Positions 28,109 through 37,588 of a DNA stretch of 64,000 bases are shown here, in pieces. The DNA is taken from the NCBI GenBank assembly GCA_028684915.1, contig JAQUEZ010000011.1, positions 1-64,000 on the forward strand, read 5' to 3'. The stretch comes from Desulfobulbus sp. (lineage in GTDB: Bacteria; Desulfobacterota; Desulfobulbia; Desulfobulbales; Desulfobulbaceae). Each line of letters opens with the position of its first letter. Positions within the stretch are counted from its first letter, which is position 1. The notes under the pieces are model-generated. The model had not been told where the DNA came from, made no database searches, and worked only from the letters and a program-made list of their open reading frames with translations. A program made the translations under genes and the position numbers.

Positions 28109-29016
28109 CCCTTGACTCCCTGTTTTTGGGGTTCATCAGTGGTCAACGGTGGCGGACTGATAGTGACACCGTATCCTGCGATATCAAGGCTGAGCGCACC
28201 TGTGAGGCATGCCTCGGTGCAACACTTCAAACAACGGATACAGGCTCCACTGTTGGGTGCCTCATCAACCCGGATCTCAACGGGGCAAACCCGGTGACAC
28301 GCCCCGCACTTTGTACATTTATCCGCATCAAATTTCAACCTAATCAGGCTGATCCGGTTGAACAGGCCATAAAAAGCGCCGAGCGGACACAGAACTCGGC
28401 AAAAAGGGCGAGAGGCGACAACACTAGCAAACAGGGTGACGACAAGGAGCACCACCTTATTGACATAGAGCCAGCCCACACTGGATCGCAGGTCCGTATC
28501 CATCAGCAGCATGGGGATTCCGGCCTCCAGGGTACCGGCCGGGCAGAGGAATTTGCAAAACCAGGGCAGGCCCAGGCCATAAGCATCAATCCAGACCAGA
28601 GGCAGGATAATCACTAGCACAATGAGCACCAAATAACGCCCCCAGCCCATCCATTGGGGCAGGCGAATTTTGGTGGAAGGGATGCGATGGAGCCATTCCT
28701 GAATCAAGCCAAAGGGGCAGGCCCAGCCGCAGATAAAACGGCCAAAGACCGTGCCCAACAGGCCAATACAGCCCACAATATACGTGCCGACAAAGAGTTG
28801 CCCTGCGGCAAAAGACATGCGCACACCAAGCAATAACTGCTGCAGACTGCCGATGGGGCAGAAGGTGGTGGAAGCGGGGCAGGAATAACAGTTGAGCCCC
28901 GGAGAACAGAGGACCTTAAGCGGCCCCTGATAGATGCTACCGCTTGCAGGAAAGCCCCAATAACCGTTGGTCAGCAGGACAAATACAAGCTGGAACCACC
29001 GCCGCAACCGCTGCAT
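28105..29016 (-). CDS. 4Fe-4S membrane protein of NapH/RnfB-like type
   Basis: This 303-residue inner-membrane electron-transfer protein has about five hydrophobic helices, paired CGWACPFG and CRVLCPLGAF motifs typical of the NapH/NosR/CcoG group, and two ferredoxin-like 4Fe-4S sites (CTKCGACHRVCP and CIRCLKCCTEAC). A further CYSCPASTTFCPIG lies near the N-terminus. It probably passes electrons between quinol and a periplasmic or cytoplasmic partner. Its neighbours are the SH3 protein and the CXXC peptide, a set I have seen in anaerobes. Confidence 0.85.
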   Translation of the reverse strand: MQRLRRWFQLVFVLLTNGYWGFPASGSIYQGPLKVLCSPGLNCYSCPASTTFCPIGSLQQLLLGVRMSFAAGQLFVGTYIVGCIGLLGTVFGRFICGWACPFGLIQEWLHRIPSTKIRLPQWMGWGRYLVLIVLVIILPLVWIDAYGLGLPWFCKFLCPAGTLEAGIPMLLMDTDLRSSVGWLYVNKVVLLVVTLFASVVASRPFCRVLCPLGAFYGLFNRISLIRLKFDADKCTKCGACHRVCPVEIRVDEAPNSGACIRCLKCCTEACLTGALSLDIAGYGVTISPPPLTTDEPQKQGVKG

Positions 29017-29172
29017 TTAGCCGATTCCGATACAGGCCAGACAGATCGACCGCGCCTGCTCCAACACCCGCGAAGGCTCCCCCAAGGTGATGCCAAGCAC
29101 CATCAGCAGAAGAAAGCAGCTCAGCACTACCAGTGGGGTCATCCGTAGGGGGCTTATCGCCGCTCCATTCAT
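29017..29172 (-). CDS. CD1871A-family CXXC membrane peptide
   Basis: This 51-residue peptide has one membrane helix (LVVLSCFLLLMVLGITLG) and ends SICLACIGIG, the hallmark of the CD1871A CXXC-motif family. Such peptides usually accompany a 4Fe-4S membrane protein, as here (stop directly before the next gene). Their role is unknown; a redox or cluster-transfer role is a guess from the CXXC. The ATG at 29172 has GGGAG upstream. A longer frame overlapping parB is not likely. Confidence 0.8.
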   Translation of the reverse strand: MNGAAISPLRMTPLVVLSCFLLLMVLGITLGEPSRVLEQARSICLACIGIG

Positions 29173-29209
29173 CTGTTTGTACTCCCGGACACTGCTTTCG
29201 TCACCGCTT

Positions 29210-30085
29210 CTAGCGCGAAAGCAGGCCAACCAAGCGGTCAAGATCATCGCTTGAGTAATATTCAAGCTCGACTTTCCCCCTGGCCCCCTGTTGCACGATA
29301 CGCACCTTGGTATGCAGTTGATTGGTCAGTTGGGTGAGCAGGGTATTGCAATAGGTGGCGGGCAACTCTTCCTTGACCACGGACGGGGTACCGGCTTCGG
29401 CAGCCTTGGGTGCGGCCTTGGCCACTTTTCCGGCGCAGAGGCGTTCCGCCGCCCGGACCGAGAGGTCCTCGTTGACAATCCGATCACGAATAGCCTGCAT
29501 CTGTTCCGGGTCTTCCTTGACCCGTAACAGAACACGGGCATGGCCCTCGCTGATCCGCCCCTGGGCCACATCCTCTTGGAGCGAGGCCGGCAACTGCAAC
29601 AGGCGAAGGACATTGGTGATGGTGGACCGCTGACGACCGACCCTTTGGGCCACCTCTTCCTGGGTGAGTTGAAACTCCTCCAGCAGTCGACTGTACGCCT
29701 GCGCCTCCTCAATGGGATTGAGATCATGGCGTTGGATATTTTCAATCAGGGCCAACTCAAGGCGTTCCTTGTCCCCGGCCTCATCCATCACCACCACCGG
29801 GACCTCATCAAGTCCGGCCAGCTTGGCCGCACGCAGTCGCCGTTCGCCCGCAATCAACGTATACCGACCACCACTGTCCCTCACGACCAGAAGCGGCTGG
29901 ATAACCCCTTTTTCCTTAATAGAATCAGACAGTTGCTGTAATTTTTCCGGATCGAAGTAGCTGCGCGGCTGTTGAGGATTTGCGACTATCTTATCGACAT
30001 CGCAAACAAAATACTTTTCATCATCGTCCAAACTCTCCTCCGGCAACAGTGCGCTAACACCACGGCCCAATACATTTTTTGCCAT
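29210..30085 (-). CDS. parB: Chromosome partitioning protein ParB
   Basis: ParB is a CTP-dependent DNA clamp that loads at parS and helps move the replication origin region. The 291 residues carry the N-terminal ParB/Srx domain with GERRLRAAK and ENIQRHDLNPIEEA motifs (CTP binding), a central helix-turn-helix (LTQEEVAQRVGRQRSTITNV) and a C-terminal dimer domain. It overlaps parA by one base and shares its promoter. A perfect parS lies upstream of parA. Confidence 0.96.
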   Translation of the reverse strand: MAKNVLGRGVSALLPEESLDDDEKYFVCDVDKIVANPQQPRSYFDPEKLQQLSDSIKEKGVIQPLLVVRDSGGRYTLIAGERRLRAAKLAGLDEVPVVVMDEAGDKERLELALIENIQRHDLNPIEEAQAYSRLLEEFQLTQEEVAQRVGRQRSTITNVLRLLQLPASLQEDVAQGRISEGHARVLLRVKEDPEQMQAIRDRIVNEDLSVRAAERLCAGKVAKAAPKAAEAGTPSVVKEELPATYCNTLLTQLTNQLHTKVRIVQQGARGKVELEYYSSDDLDRLVGLLSR

Positions 30086-30861
30086 TACGCTCTCCCTTTT
30101 GCTCGTTTGAGGAATTCGCTACCCAGCTGTTTGTACGCCTTTGCTCCCGTACAATTGGGATCATACTCGAGAATGGTCTGGCCATGGCTGGGGCTCTCGC
30201 TCAAGCGTACATTACGGGGGATAACGGTTTTATAGACCTGTTCCCCAAAATGTTTCTGAATTTCAGTGGCGACTGAGTGGGTCAACCGGTTGCGTCCATC
30301 ATACATGGTCAACAGTAATCCCTCGATGAACAGATCCCGGTTCAAGGTTTTTTTGACCTTGCGGATAGTGGAAATCAACTGGGCCAAACCTTCCATGGCA
30401 AAGTATTCACATTGCAAAGGGATAAGTACCGAATCAGCCGCGGTGAGACTGTTAATGGTCAGCATGCCCAATGAAGGCGGACAATCAATGAGAATATACT
30501 CGAAGGACTCTCGGACCGGGCGTAGCATCCCCTTGAGCCGCTTCTCGCGGTTCTCCTGACTGAGCAACTCCACTTCCACGCCGACCAGATCAATAGAGGC
30601 GGGCAGGACCGAAAGATTTTTGACGTTGGTGGGCTGAATGCAATCTGCGGTCTCCTTGTCACCGGTATAGCATTTATAGATATTTTTTTCCGTGCTCGAC
30701 TTAAACACGCCCACGCCACTAGAAGCATTCCCCTGGGGATCGGAATCGACCAGCAAAACTTTTTTCCCTTTGCTCGCCAAAACGGCAGCGAGATTCAGCG
30801 CGGTTGTGGTTTTACCGACGCCACCCTTTTGATTGGCCAAGGCGATAATCTGTGTTTCCAC
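30085..30861 (-). CDS. parA: Chromosome partitioning ATPase ParA (Soj)
   Basis: This is a deviant Walker-type ATPase that works with ParB in origin segregation. It has 258 residues, with the KGGVGKTTTALNLA P-loop, the DSDPQGNASSG switch and the IDCPPSLGMLT motif all intact, and a short N-terminus like other chromosomal Soj proteins. parA and parB overlap. Two palindromes lie in the upstream gap and may be operators. Confidence 0.96.
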   Translation of the reverse strand: METQIIALANQKGGVGKTTTALNLAAVLASKGKKVLLVDSDPQGNASSGVGVFKSSTEKNIYKCYTGDKETADCIQPTNVKNLSVLPASIDLVGVEVELLSQENREKRLKGMLRPVRESFEYILIDCPPSLGMLTINSLTAADSVLIPLQCEYFAMEGLAQLISTIRKVKKTLNRDLFIEGLLLTMYDGRNRLTHSVATEIQKHFGEQVYKTVIPRNVRLSESPSHGQTILEYDPNCTGAKAYKQLGSEFLKRAKGRA

Positions 30862-30904
30862 CGTAAATCTTCTCCTGACAGCTCTTTGTTAATGAAACAT
30901 TCAA

Positions 30905-30921
30905 AGAGTATACTATACTCT
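30905..30921. promoter_or_regulatory. Palindrome upstream of parA
   Basis: AGAGTATA-C-TATACTCT is a perfect 17-bp palindrome about 45 bp before the parA start. A second one, AGAGAA-tag-TTCTCT, follows at about 30930. Either may be an operator or part of the promoter. An open frame reads through on the minus strand from the parS (31073 to 30795) but it overlaps parA and has no ribosome site, so I did not call it. Confidence 0.4.
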
Positions 30922-31072
30922 CGCTTCCCAGAGAATAGTTCTCTTGCCTCCAAAATCACTTTGCCCATGTTTGTCATTCTCGTAACAAGCCACGAGGACG
31001 ACGCTTCGTGTTCATAACGGTTTTTGTTACGACGCACGATTTCTCGGATGTTGACTTTTGACAACGCCATCA

Positions 31073-31088
31073 TGTTTCACGTGAAACA
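31073..31088. other. parS: parS centromere site
   Basis: TGTTTCACGTGAAACA is the perfect 16-bp bacterial parS. It lies between the diverging parA and nadB genes, about 210 bp upstream of parA. Chromosomal parS sites usually cluster near the replication origin, so this segment is probably near oriC, though no dnaA or gidA genes are seen here. Confidence 0.96.
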
Positions 31089-31109
31089 TTATCGGCGCGG
31101 GACCCAAGT

Positions 31110-32711
31110 ATGACGAATTATAGCGATGTACTCATTATAGGCAGTGGTGTATCGGGGCTGTCGTTTGCGTTGAAGGTTGCGCAGTTTTCCAAAATAACCC
31201 TGATCACAAAAAAGAAAAAAGCAGACACGGCCACGAATTTGGCCCAAGGCGGGGTAGCAGCGGTGCTCTCCGTAGAGGACTCAGTGGAGGCGCACATCGC
31301 CGACACCCTCTGTTCTGGGGATGGATTGTGTAACGAAGAGATCGTCCGCATTGTCACCACGGAAGGACCGGACCGGGTCCGGGAGCTGATGGATCTCGGG
31401 GTTCGTTTTCAACGGGGTGAGAACGGCGAAGGCTTTGACCTGGGCATGGAGGGGGGGCATTCCGCCCGACGTGTCGCTCATGCACACGACCTCACCGGCA
31501 AAGAGATTGAGCGAGCGCTGCTGGAGCAGATAGCCGCCAATCCCAACATCACCGTCCTTGAAGACCACTTGGCCATCGACCTGCTGATCGAGTCCAAGGC
31601 CCTTGGTCGCGAACGAAGCGGCGGCGATCGCTGCCTCGGTGCCTATGTGCTCAACCGGATCACTGGCGAGGTTGAGACGCACTGCGCCGGAGTAACCGTG
31701 CTGTGCACCGGTGGCTGCGGCAAAGTTTACCTCTATACCACTAACCCAGATATCGCCACAGGTGACGGAGTGGCCATGGCCTATCGAGCCGGCGCCAAGG
31801 TAGCCAACCTGGAATTCATCCAGTTTCACCCTACCTGCTTTTTTAACCGCGAAGCGAAAAACTTTCTCATCTCTGAGGCGGTTCGCGGCGAGGGCGGGAC
31901 CCTGATCAACAACCAGGGTGAAGCCTTTATGAAGAAATATGATCCTCGCGGTGACCTTGCCACCCGTGATGCCGTAGCCCGGGGAATCGATGCGGAAATG
32001 AAGGCCACCGGTGCCGACTGCGTCTTTCTCGACATTACCCATAAACCGGCCGACTTTCTCCGCGAGCGCTTTCCCAATATCTACGGCACCTGTAAAAAAT
32101 ACGGGGTGGACCTGACCCAAAAGCCGATCCCCGTTGTTCCGGCAGCCCATTACATGTGTGGTGGCGTCCTGGTCGACGAGTATGGCCGTAGCTCGATCAC
32201 TAACCTTATGGCCTTAGGGGAAACCGCCTGCACCGGGCTGCACGGCGCTAACCGCCTGGCGTCGAACTCGCTGCTCGAAGCCGTGGTCTTTGCTCACCGC
32301 GCAGCCAAGCTGATTCAAGATCGCATTGAAGATGTCCGCTCCTTGCCCCGGATCGAGATCGACCCCTGGCGTACCGGGGGTGCAGAGATCCTTGACGAGT
32401 CGATCCTTATCAAGCACAACTGGGATCAAGTACGACAACTGATGTGGAATTACGTGGGCATTGTCCGGCGACAGAAACGACTGGACCTGATCCAGACCCG
32501 CCTCAGTTGGATGGTCAAGGAGATCAAGGAGCACTTCTATGACTATCTGCTCACGCCGGACCTGGTGGAGTTGCGCAATCTGGCTGTTATAGCCGACCTG
32601 ATTGTGCAGAGCGCCACCCTGCGCAAGGAGTCACGCGGGCTGCATTACATTCTTGATTACCCAGAAAAAAGCGACCAAGAGTACCTGAGGGACACTATCC
32701 TCCAAAAATAA
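31110..32711 (+). CDS. nadB: L-aspartate oxidase
   Basis: NadB oxidises L-aspartate to iminoaspartate in NAD synthesis. The 533 residues show the FAD-binding GSGVSGLSFALKVA, the family motif NLAQGGVAAVL, HDLTGKEIERAL, the substrate-site ARRVAHAHD and GVDLTQKPIPVVPAAHYMCGG. nadA and nadC are not in the window. It starts 22 bp after the parS and ends in a strong terminator. In anaerobes fumarate can be the electron acceptor instead of oxygen. Confidence 0.96.
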   Translation: MTNYSDVLIIGSGVSGLSFALKVAQFSKITLITKKKKADTATNLAQGGVAAVLSVEDSVEAHIADTLCSGDGLCNEEIVRIVTTEGPDRVRELMDLGVRFQRGENGEGFDLGMEGGHSARRVAHAHDLTGKEIERALLEQIAANPNITVLEDHLAIDLLIESKALGRERSGGDRCLGAYVLNRITGEVETHCAGVTVLCTGGCGKVYLYTTNPDIATGDGVAMAYRAGAKVANLEFIQFHPTCFFNREAKNFLISEAVRGEGGTLINNQGEAFMKKYDPRGDLATRDAVARGIDAEMKATGADCVFLDITHKPADFLRERFPNIYGTCKKYGVDLTQKPIPVVPAAHYMCGGVLVDEYGRSSITNLMALGETACTGLHGANRLASNSLLEAVVFAHRAAKLIQDRIEDVRSLPRIEIDPWRTGGAEILDESILIKHNWDQVRQLMWNYVGIVRRQKRLDLIQTRLSWMVKEIKEHFYDYLLTPDLVELRNLAVIADLIVQSATLRKESRGLHYILDYPEKSDQEYLRDTILQK

Positions 32712-32716
32712 AAAAA

Positions 32717-32749
32717 GCCCCCGAAGCAAATCGCTCCGGGGGCTTTTTC
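32717..32749 (+). terminator. Terminator after nadB (possibly bidirectional)
   Basis: GCCCCCGAAGC and GCTCCGGGGGC pair with one mismatch around a short loop, flanked by A-rich and T-rich runs. It serves nadB and may also serve the convergent gene ending at 32807. Confidence 0.92.
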
Positions 32750-32806
32750 AATTTTACTGAATCGGTCCAGGAAAAACCTATCCCTCCTTATTCTCGGATT
32801 CGGGCT

Positions 32807-33682
32807 CTATTTCTGCTGCACCTTCTGCAGTTGCTGCATCGCTTCCTGCATCTGACGCATCATCTCCTGCTGGTCTTCAGCGCTCACCCCATCGGCTTCC
32901 ATGGCCTGCTGCCGTGTGGGCACCATCATCGACGCAGCCCCGGCTTGCGACTGCATCTTCTTCGCCCCCTCCGGATCTTTAAATGCGTTGACCGTCTGTT
33001 GGACCATCCCCTCCATCATGGATTCCGCCTGTGGATTAAGCTGCGCATTGATTCCGGCCGGTGGCAAGAAAACACTGTCCGGGATGGCCGATGTGGTGTC
33101 GATCAGGGTGGCACTATTTGCACTTTTGATCCCCATCATCGAAGTCTCGGTTTTCAGAGATACATCGGAGCCACGGAGAACGGTATTGGTTGACATGCCG
33201 CTTACCGCGATCACATCGCAATCATAGCCCAGGAATTTATCACTGGACCGAGTGACCGTGCTGCCGAATTGGGCCATCATCCCTGCACCGAATTCCTTGG
33301 CGTTTTTTTCAAAATTTTTCTTCTCGCTTCGGCTGAGCTTGCTATATTCGTTCTGGTACAGTTTGTTGGGGTTGGTCGTTTTGGATCCGGATTTTTCCAC
33401 CAGATCATAGGTGGCGATCCAATCGGAGTCGCTAATCTCCACCGTCTCTGTCTTGGTGGTCATTCCCATCATAGTGATCGAGCCGTGGTGGTATTTGGCG
33501 CGCAACCGGCCATAATCCTTAAGGTACAGAGTCTCTTCCCCCTGTTGACTACCACTAAGTTGGTAGTGGATGGTGGCCTCCTTAAAGGGAAGCTTCATTT
33601 CCCAGGGGAAGTCAGCACTCCAGGCCAGGGATCCGCTCATCAGCACGCCCATGGAGACACCCAGCAGACATCGCATTTTCAT
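32807..33682 (-). CDS. Exported protein of unknown function with Gln/Met-rich tail
   Basis: The 291-residue protein starts with a signal peptide (cleaved after LAWSA). The main part resembles a beta-type periplasmic protein with a stretch YQNEYSKLSRSEKKNFEKN. It has one cysteine in the mature part (LGYDCDVIAV). The last 60 residues are rich in Gln and Met (QQEMMRQMQEAMQQLQK) and predicted helical or coiled. I do not recognise a family. It is a single gene. Confidence 0.78.
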   Translation of the reverse strand: MKMRCLLGVSMGVLMSGSLAWSADFPWEMKLPFKEATIHYQLSGSQQGEETLYLKDYGRLRAKYHHGSITMMGMTTKTETVEISDSDWIATYDLVEKSGSKTTNPNKLYQNEYSKLSRSEKKNFEKNAKEFGAGMMAQFGSTVTRSSDKFLGYDCDVIAVSGMSTNTVLRGSDVSLKTETSMMGIKSANSATLIDTTSAIPDSVFLPPAGINAQLNPQAESMMEGMVQQTVNAFKDPEGAKKMQSQAGAASMMVPTRQQAMEADGVSAEDQQEMMRQMQEAMQQLQKVQQK

Positions 33683-33779
33683 ACACCGCTCCTCTCTCGT
33701 CTAGTATTCAGATTGTTCACCGCACCTGCAATGTAACCTATTGTAACGACTCAGGGCGACAACTCAAGAGAAACAGAAC

Positions 33780-34166
33780 ATGCTTTCTACCATCCAACAA
33801 ATCGCCGAACGTAAAATTCTCCAGGCCATGGAGGAGGGCACACTCCCCGATCTCAGCCACTGGAAAAACAAACCGCTGCCCCAGGAAGATTTGAGCAATA
33901 TCCCGCCTGACCTGCGAATGGCCTATCGCTTGTTGAAAAATGCAGGGTATGTACCGGAGGAGGTGGCACTGAAAAAGGAGATCACTCGGCTGGAGCAACT
34001 GCTCACAACCTGTACCGAGGAGAAAGAGAAGGTCCGACAACTGAGAAGAATCGGCTTGTTGAGGACCAAGCTCGAATGCCGCATGGGACGCAGCATCGAG
34101 CTTGGTGAAGAGGGGCCGTATTACGAGAAGGTGGTGGATCGATTGTCCACCACCAAGAAAGGATAA
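33780..34166 (+). CDS. DUF1992 (DnaJ-homologue subfamily C member 28-like) protein
   Basis: This 128-residue helical protein contains IAERKILQAMEEGTL near the start and PPDLRMAYRLLKNAGYVPEE, the signature of the DUF1992/DnaJ-family conserved domain. There is no J domain, so the annotation as DnaJ-like is by family name only. Function is unknown. The gene stands alone between two convergent or diverging neighbours. Confidence 0.85.
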   Translation: MLSTIQQIAERKILQAMEEGTLPDLSHWKNKPLPQEDLSNIPPDLRMAYRLLKNAGYVPEEVALKKEITRLEQLLTTCTEEKEKVRQLRRIGLLRTKLECRMGRSIELGEEGPYYEKVVDRLSTTKKG

Positions 34167-34177
34167 ATACCGGCGAA

Positions 34178-37102
34178 TTACAGCTCGGTTACCTCGCCAA
34201 ACAGCTCTTTGTCCTGTTCGATCTTGTCCCCATTGCCGATGGTCACTCGATTGCGTTCTTGCTCCAGATGATTGAACAGCGGTGCAAAGCTGCGCAGATC
34301 ATCAACCCCAGTACGGACAATCTCCTCAATACGCTGCTGGCGGTAGGCGGTCGTCACACCGGTCAGATAATCGTTACGCGCCGTGGCTCCTTTGGCTGCC
34401 GGTCCCTGATGAGGGGTCGCCGTACCGTAGGCCCCGACTACCAGTTGCTGCATGGATTCTGGGGACAATTCCAGCCCGCCGACGACCTTGGGTAGCGCCT
34501 CATAGGCATCAAAGGTTTTCTTGACCTGCGGATCACGGTAGCTAATCATGCCGAAATTACCACTTAAGTGATTGAACTGGATGAAGCAGCCGTAAGCCCC
34601 GCCCATCTGTCGTACCGTATTCCAAAGATAATCCCGCGACATCCAGGTGCGAAGGACCTCAAAGCTGCCATTGTACTGCCCGACCTCCGGGAACAGAGTG
34701 CAGCTCTGGACATTGTAGACGACCTCGGCCGAGGTGGTGAAAGCCTGAGTCCGGGCAATCTTGGGGAATTGCATCTGTGCCGGGGTAATAATTTGGTTGG
34801 GCAGCTCATTGACCAAATTGATGCCGAGGTGTTGGAAACGGGAAATGTCTTTGTCCTCAGCAGTGACCGATATGATCATCCCCTGGCGGCGCAGCAATAG
34901 CTCGCGGATTTGGAGTAGGGCGGCATGGAGTTTGGCTTCCCCGTTGAGATAGTCGCCAGCCAGCTGTTTGAGATGGAGATACGCGGTCACCCCGTGCACC
35001 TGTTCGTTGTACTGCCCGGCTAGGCTGAGATGGGAAAAGGCGCGAGTGGCGGCCAAGGAATAGCCTTCACTCTGGACCGAATGTTCCGCCCAGGCAAACT
35101 CACGCTGAATGATCTCTTCGATATGGTGTTCGTCGGAGAAATCCACTGAGGTCAAAACTTCGGTTAACAGCTCAATGGCCTGATCAAGGTAGGAGGACAG
35201 GGCCTTGACATGCAGCCAGAGAATCGGGCGGACAGTGTCGCGTTCACCTGTCCGCACATAGGCTTGGAAGGAGTGGGTAAAGTCGCCGGTACAGAGATTG
35301 ATCGCCTTGGCAAACTGCATGTAGTCCTTGTTGGCCGTCCCGATCTCGGTGAGGATAGTGGCGAAGAGATCGAGATAGGGAAGCAACTCCAAGGGCAGGG
35401 CAGAGCAATCAAAACCAAAATCCAGGTAACAGATACCGTTGGTTTCCAGGTTGTTGACCAGCAGTTCGACATTCCCCAGAGTGGACGGTTTGACCTCATG
35501 GAAAGGCGGGCGGGCGTCCAGGTCGTCCAGACCGAGTCGGGGCAGACGGCGTAGGTCATCTGGTGTGTTGGCGGCTGCCTGCAGGTCCATCAACTCGCGC
35601 GTACGGGCAACCAGCTGTTGGCGGGCAGCCGTATCCAAAGAGGCGTTATAGGCTTCCAGCCGTTGCACCTCTTCGAGCACATTCTTTGCCATCTTCTCCG
35701 GGTCCGGAGCCAGGGTAACGGTGACCGTGGCCGGGTTGTCCAGCAGGTAGCAACGGATCAGTTTTTCAAAATATCCCTCTTCGGTGGCCTCCCGCCGAAT
35801 CTCCGCCAAGAGGGCGTCGATTTCCAGGGCGTCAAAGGGCGTCATGCCGATCTTCATCGCCGGTAGGGCTTTACCGATCAGATCGAGGCCACGCTGGGCC
35901 TTATTCATTTCCTCACGCACGGAAAACTCATACTTATTCAACTCGGACAGCATCAGCTCACGGTCCAGCCCCTGGTCCACCATCCGGGTCAGGGTGGCCT
36001 TGTACAGGGCGAGAAAGTGGTCACGCTTCGCAGCGTCTGTCCCCACCAAGTAGGTAATGATCAACGATTTGATGCATGAGTTGGACAGGAACAGGCCACC
36101 AAAGTCCTTACAGACACCGGCGTTGAATACCGCTTTTTTCAACGGTGAACCGTCGGAATTAAACAAGATATTGGCAATGATCTGAAAAGCGGTATTGAGC
36201 TTCCGCTCGCGGCTGGTGCCGATAACGGAGCTGATGGCCAAGAATGTCCGTTCTGTGGTCGGGCTACCCGGCTGGACCGGATAGCTGTCTTCAATGGACA
36301 AGGGTGCGGACACATCCACCCCTTCCTTGATTTTGGCCTTATCCACCGGCTGTTCAAACTTACCCAAAAAACGTTCCTGGACAAAGGCCAGTTCTTCTTC
36401 CAAATCAGCATCGCCGTAAAAGAAAATGGTGCTGTTGGACGGGTGATAGTGGGAGTGATGAAACTCGACAAACTGTTCATAACTCAGATCCGGGATGCGG
36501 CGAGGATCACCACCGGACTCATGGGCATAGGTCGATTCCGGCATCAGCCCCTGGTAGATGTTGTGAAACAGGGAACGGATCGGATCCGAAAAGGCGCCCT
36601 TCATCTCGTTTAAAACCACGCCCATGTACTGCAGCTTGTCCTCGTCCTTTTCCAGATGGTAATGCCAGCCTTCCTGTTCAAAGGTGGAGCGCAGCAACAG
36701 CGGATTGAACACTACGTCGCAGTAGACATCCATGATGTTGAAGTACTCTTTCAGATTGCGGGTGGCAAAGGGGTACCAGGTGGTGTCGGAACCGGTCATG
36801 GCATTGAGGAAGGTCATCAAACCGCCCTTGTTGATCTCGCCAAAGACATCCTTAACCGGATATTTTTCCGAGCCCATCAACACCGAGTGTTCGAGGATGT
36901 GGGCCACACCGGTGGAGTCTTCGGGAACGGTCATGAAGGAGACGCAGAACGTCTTGTTCGGGTCCTGGTTTTTGATCGCCAGGGCTTGACAGCCGAGTAC
37001 CGCATGAGTGAACAGATAAACGGTTGAGCTGATTTCCTCGACAAAGGAAACACGATCAAGGGTAAAACCGTGGTAGGTCGAGCCAAGGGAAAATGTGGTC
37101 AT
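34178..37102 (-). CDS. M16C insulinase-family protease (PreP-like)
   Basis: The 974-residue zinc metalloprotease is of the presequence-protease type, with two fused M16 halves forming a closed chamber that degrades peptides. The inverted zinc motif is HILEH at 68-72, with a downstream NEMKGAF supplying the third ligand. Bacterial relatives are cytoplasmic or periplasmic; there is no signal peptide here. dtd and rsmE lie upstream with small gaps, so the three are cotranscribed. Confidence 0.93.
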   Translation of the reverse strand: MTTFSLGSTYHGFTLDRVSFVEEISSTVYLFTHAVLGCQALAIKNQDPNKTFCVSFMTVPEDSTGVAHILEHSVLMGSEKYPVKDVFGEINKGGLMTFLNAMTGSDTTWYPFATRNLKEYFNIMDVYCDVVFNPLLLRSTFEQEGWHYHLEKDEDKLQYMGVVLNEMKGAFSDPIRSLFHNIYQGLMPESTYAHESGGDPRRIPDLSYEQFVEFHHSHYHPSNSTIFFYGDADLEEELAFVQERFLGKFEQPVDKAKIKEGVDVSAPLSIEDSYPVQPGSPTTERTFLAISSVIGTSRERKLNTAFQIIANILFNSDGSPLKKAVFNAGVCKDFGGLFLSNSCIKSLIITYLVGTDAAKRDHFLALYKATLTRMVDQGLDRELMLSELNKYEFSVREEMNKAQRGLDLIGKALPAMKIGMTPFDALEIDALLAEIRREATEEGYFEKLIRCYLLDNPATVTVTLAPDPEKMAKNVLEEVQRLEAYNASLDTAARQQLVARTRELMDLQAAANTPDDLRRLPRLGLDDLDARPPFHEVKPSTLGNVELLVNNLETNGICYLDFGFDCSALPLELLPYLDLFATILTEIGTANKDYMQFAKAINLCTGDFTHSFQAYVRTGERDTVRPILWLHVKALSSYLDQAIELLTEVLTSVDFSDEHHIEEIIQREFAWAEHSVQSEGYSLAATRAFSHLSLAGQYNEQVHGVTAYLHLKQLAGDYLNGEAKLHAALLQIRELLLRRQGMIISVTAEDKDISRFQHLGINLVNELPNQIITPAQMQFPKIARTQAFTTSAEVVYNVQSCTLFPEVGQYNGSFEVLRTWMSRDYLWNTVRQMGGAYGCFIQFNHLSGNFGMISYRDPQVKKTFDAYEALPKVVGGLELSPESMQQLVVGAYGTATPHQGPAAKGATARNDYLTGVTTAYRQQRIEEIVRTGVDDLRSFAPLFNHLEQERNRVTIGNGDKIEQDKELFGEVTEL

Positions 37103-37114
37103 AATACTCCGTTC

Positions 37115-37564
37115 TTAGAAATTTTTATGGGAATCTAAAAGGATGGTGACCGGGCCATCGTTTGTCAAGGAGACCTCCATCATGGCCTGGAAAATGCCCG
37201 ATTCGGTGGGGATGTCCCGTTGACGACAGAGGTCAATGAACCGATCATAGAGTTCCTTGGCTAACGCCGGGGGAGCGGCCTCGTTCCAGGAAGGCCGCCG
37301 TCCTTTACGGCAATCGCCATACAGGGTGAACTGGCTGACCACCAGCAACTGACCGTGAATATCCTCCAGGGAGCGGTTCATCAGCCCCTGTTCGTCTTCA
37401 AAGATTCGCAGATGGTGAATCTTGTCGACCATCCATACCAGGTCTTTTTCGGTGTCGTTTCGGTGGACACCCAGAAGGACCAGTAGCCCCTGGGTGATGG
37501 CTCCGGTGACCTGTTGGTCGACTTCAACTCGGGCACGGGAGACTCGTTGCACTACAGCACGCAT
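37115..37564 (-). CDS. dtd: D-aminoacyl-tRNA deacylase
   Basis: Dtd removes D-amino acids mischarged on tRNA and protects translation. The length (149 residues) is standard. The active-site motifs [17 protein letters not shown] and [11 protein letters not shown] (with the cross-subunit GP) are intact. The gene lies between rsmE and the M16 protease on the same strand. Confidence 0.97.
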   Translation of the reverse strand: MRAVVQRVSRARVEVDQQVTGAITQGLLVLLGVHRNDTEKDLVWMVDKIHHLRIFEDEQGLMNRSLEDIHGQLLVVSQFTLYGDCRKGRRPSWNEAAPPALAKELYDRFIDLCRQRDIPTESGIFQAMMEVSLTNDGPVTILLDSHKNF

Positions 37565-37588
37565 AGGAAATTGGACGCAGGGAAAAGG

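Noticed and set aside
30795..31073. 92-codon minus-strand frame from inside parS into parA
   Set aside because: It overlaps the parA start, has no ribosome site, and reads through palindromes; the open frame is probably chance.
31281..32150. Long minus-strand frame inside nadB
   Set aside because: nadB motifs are complete on the plus strand, so this is an antisense shadow.
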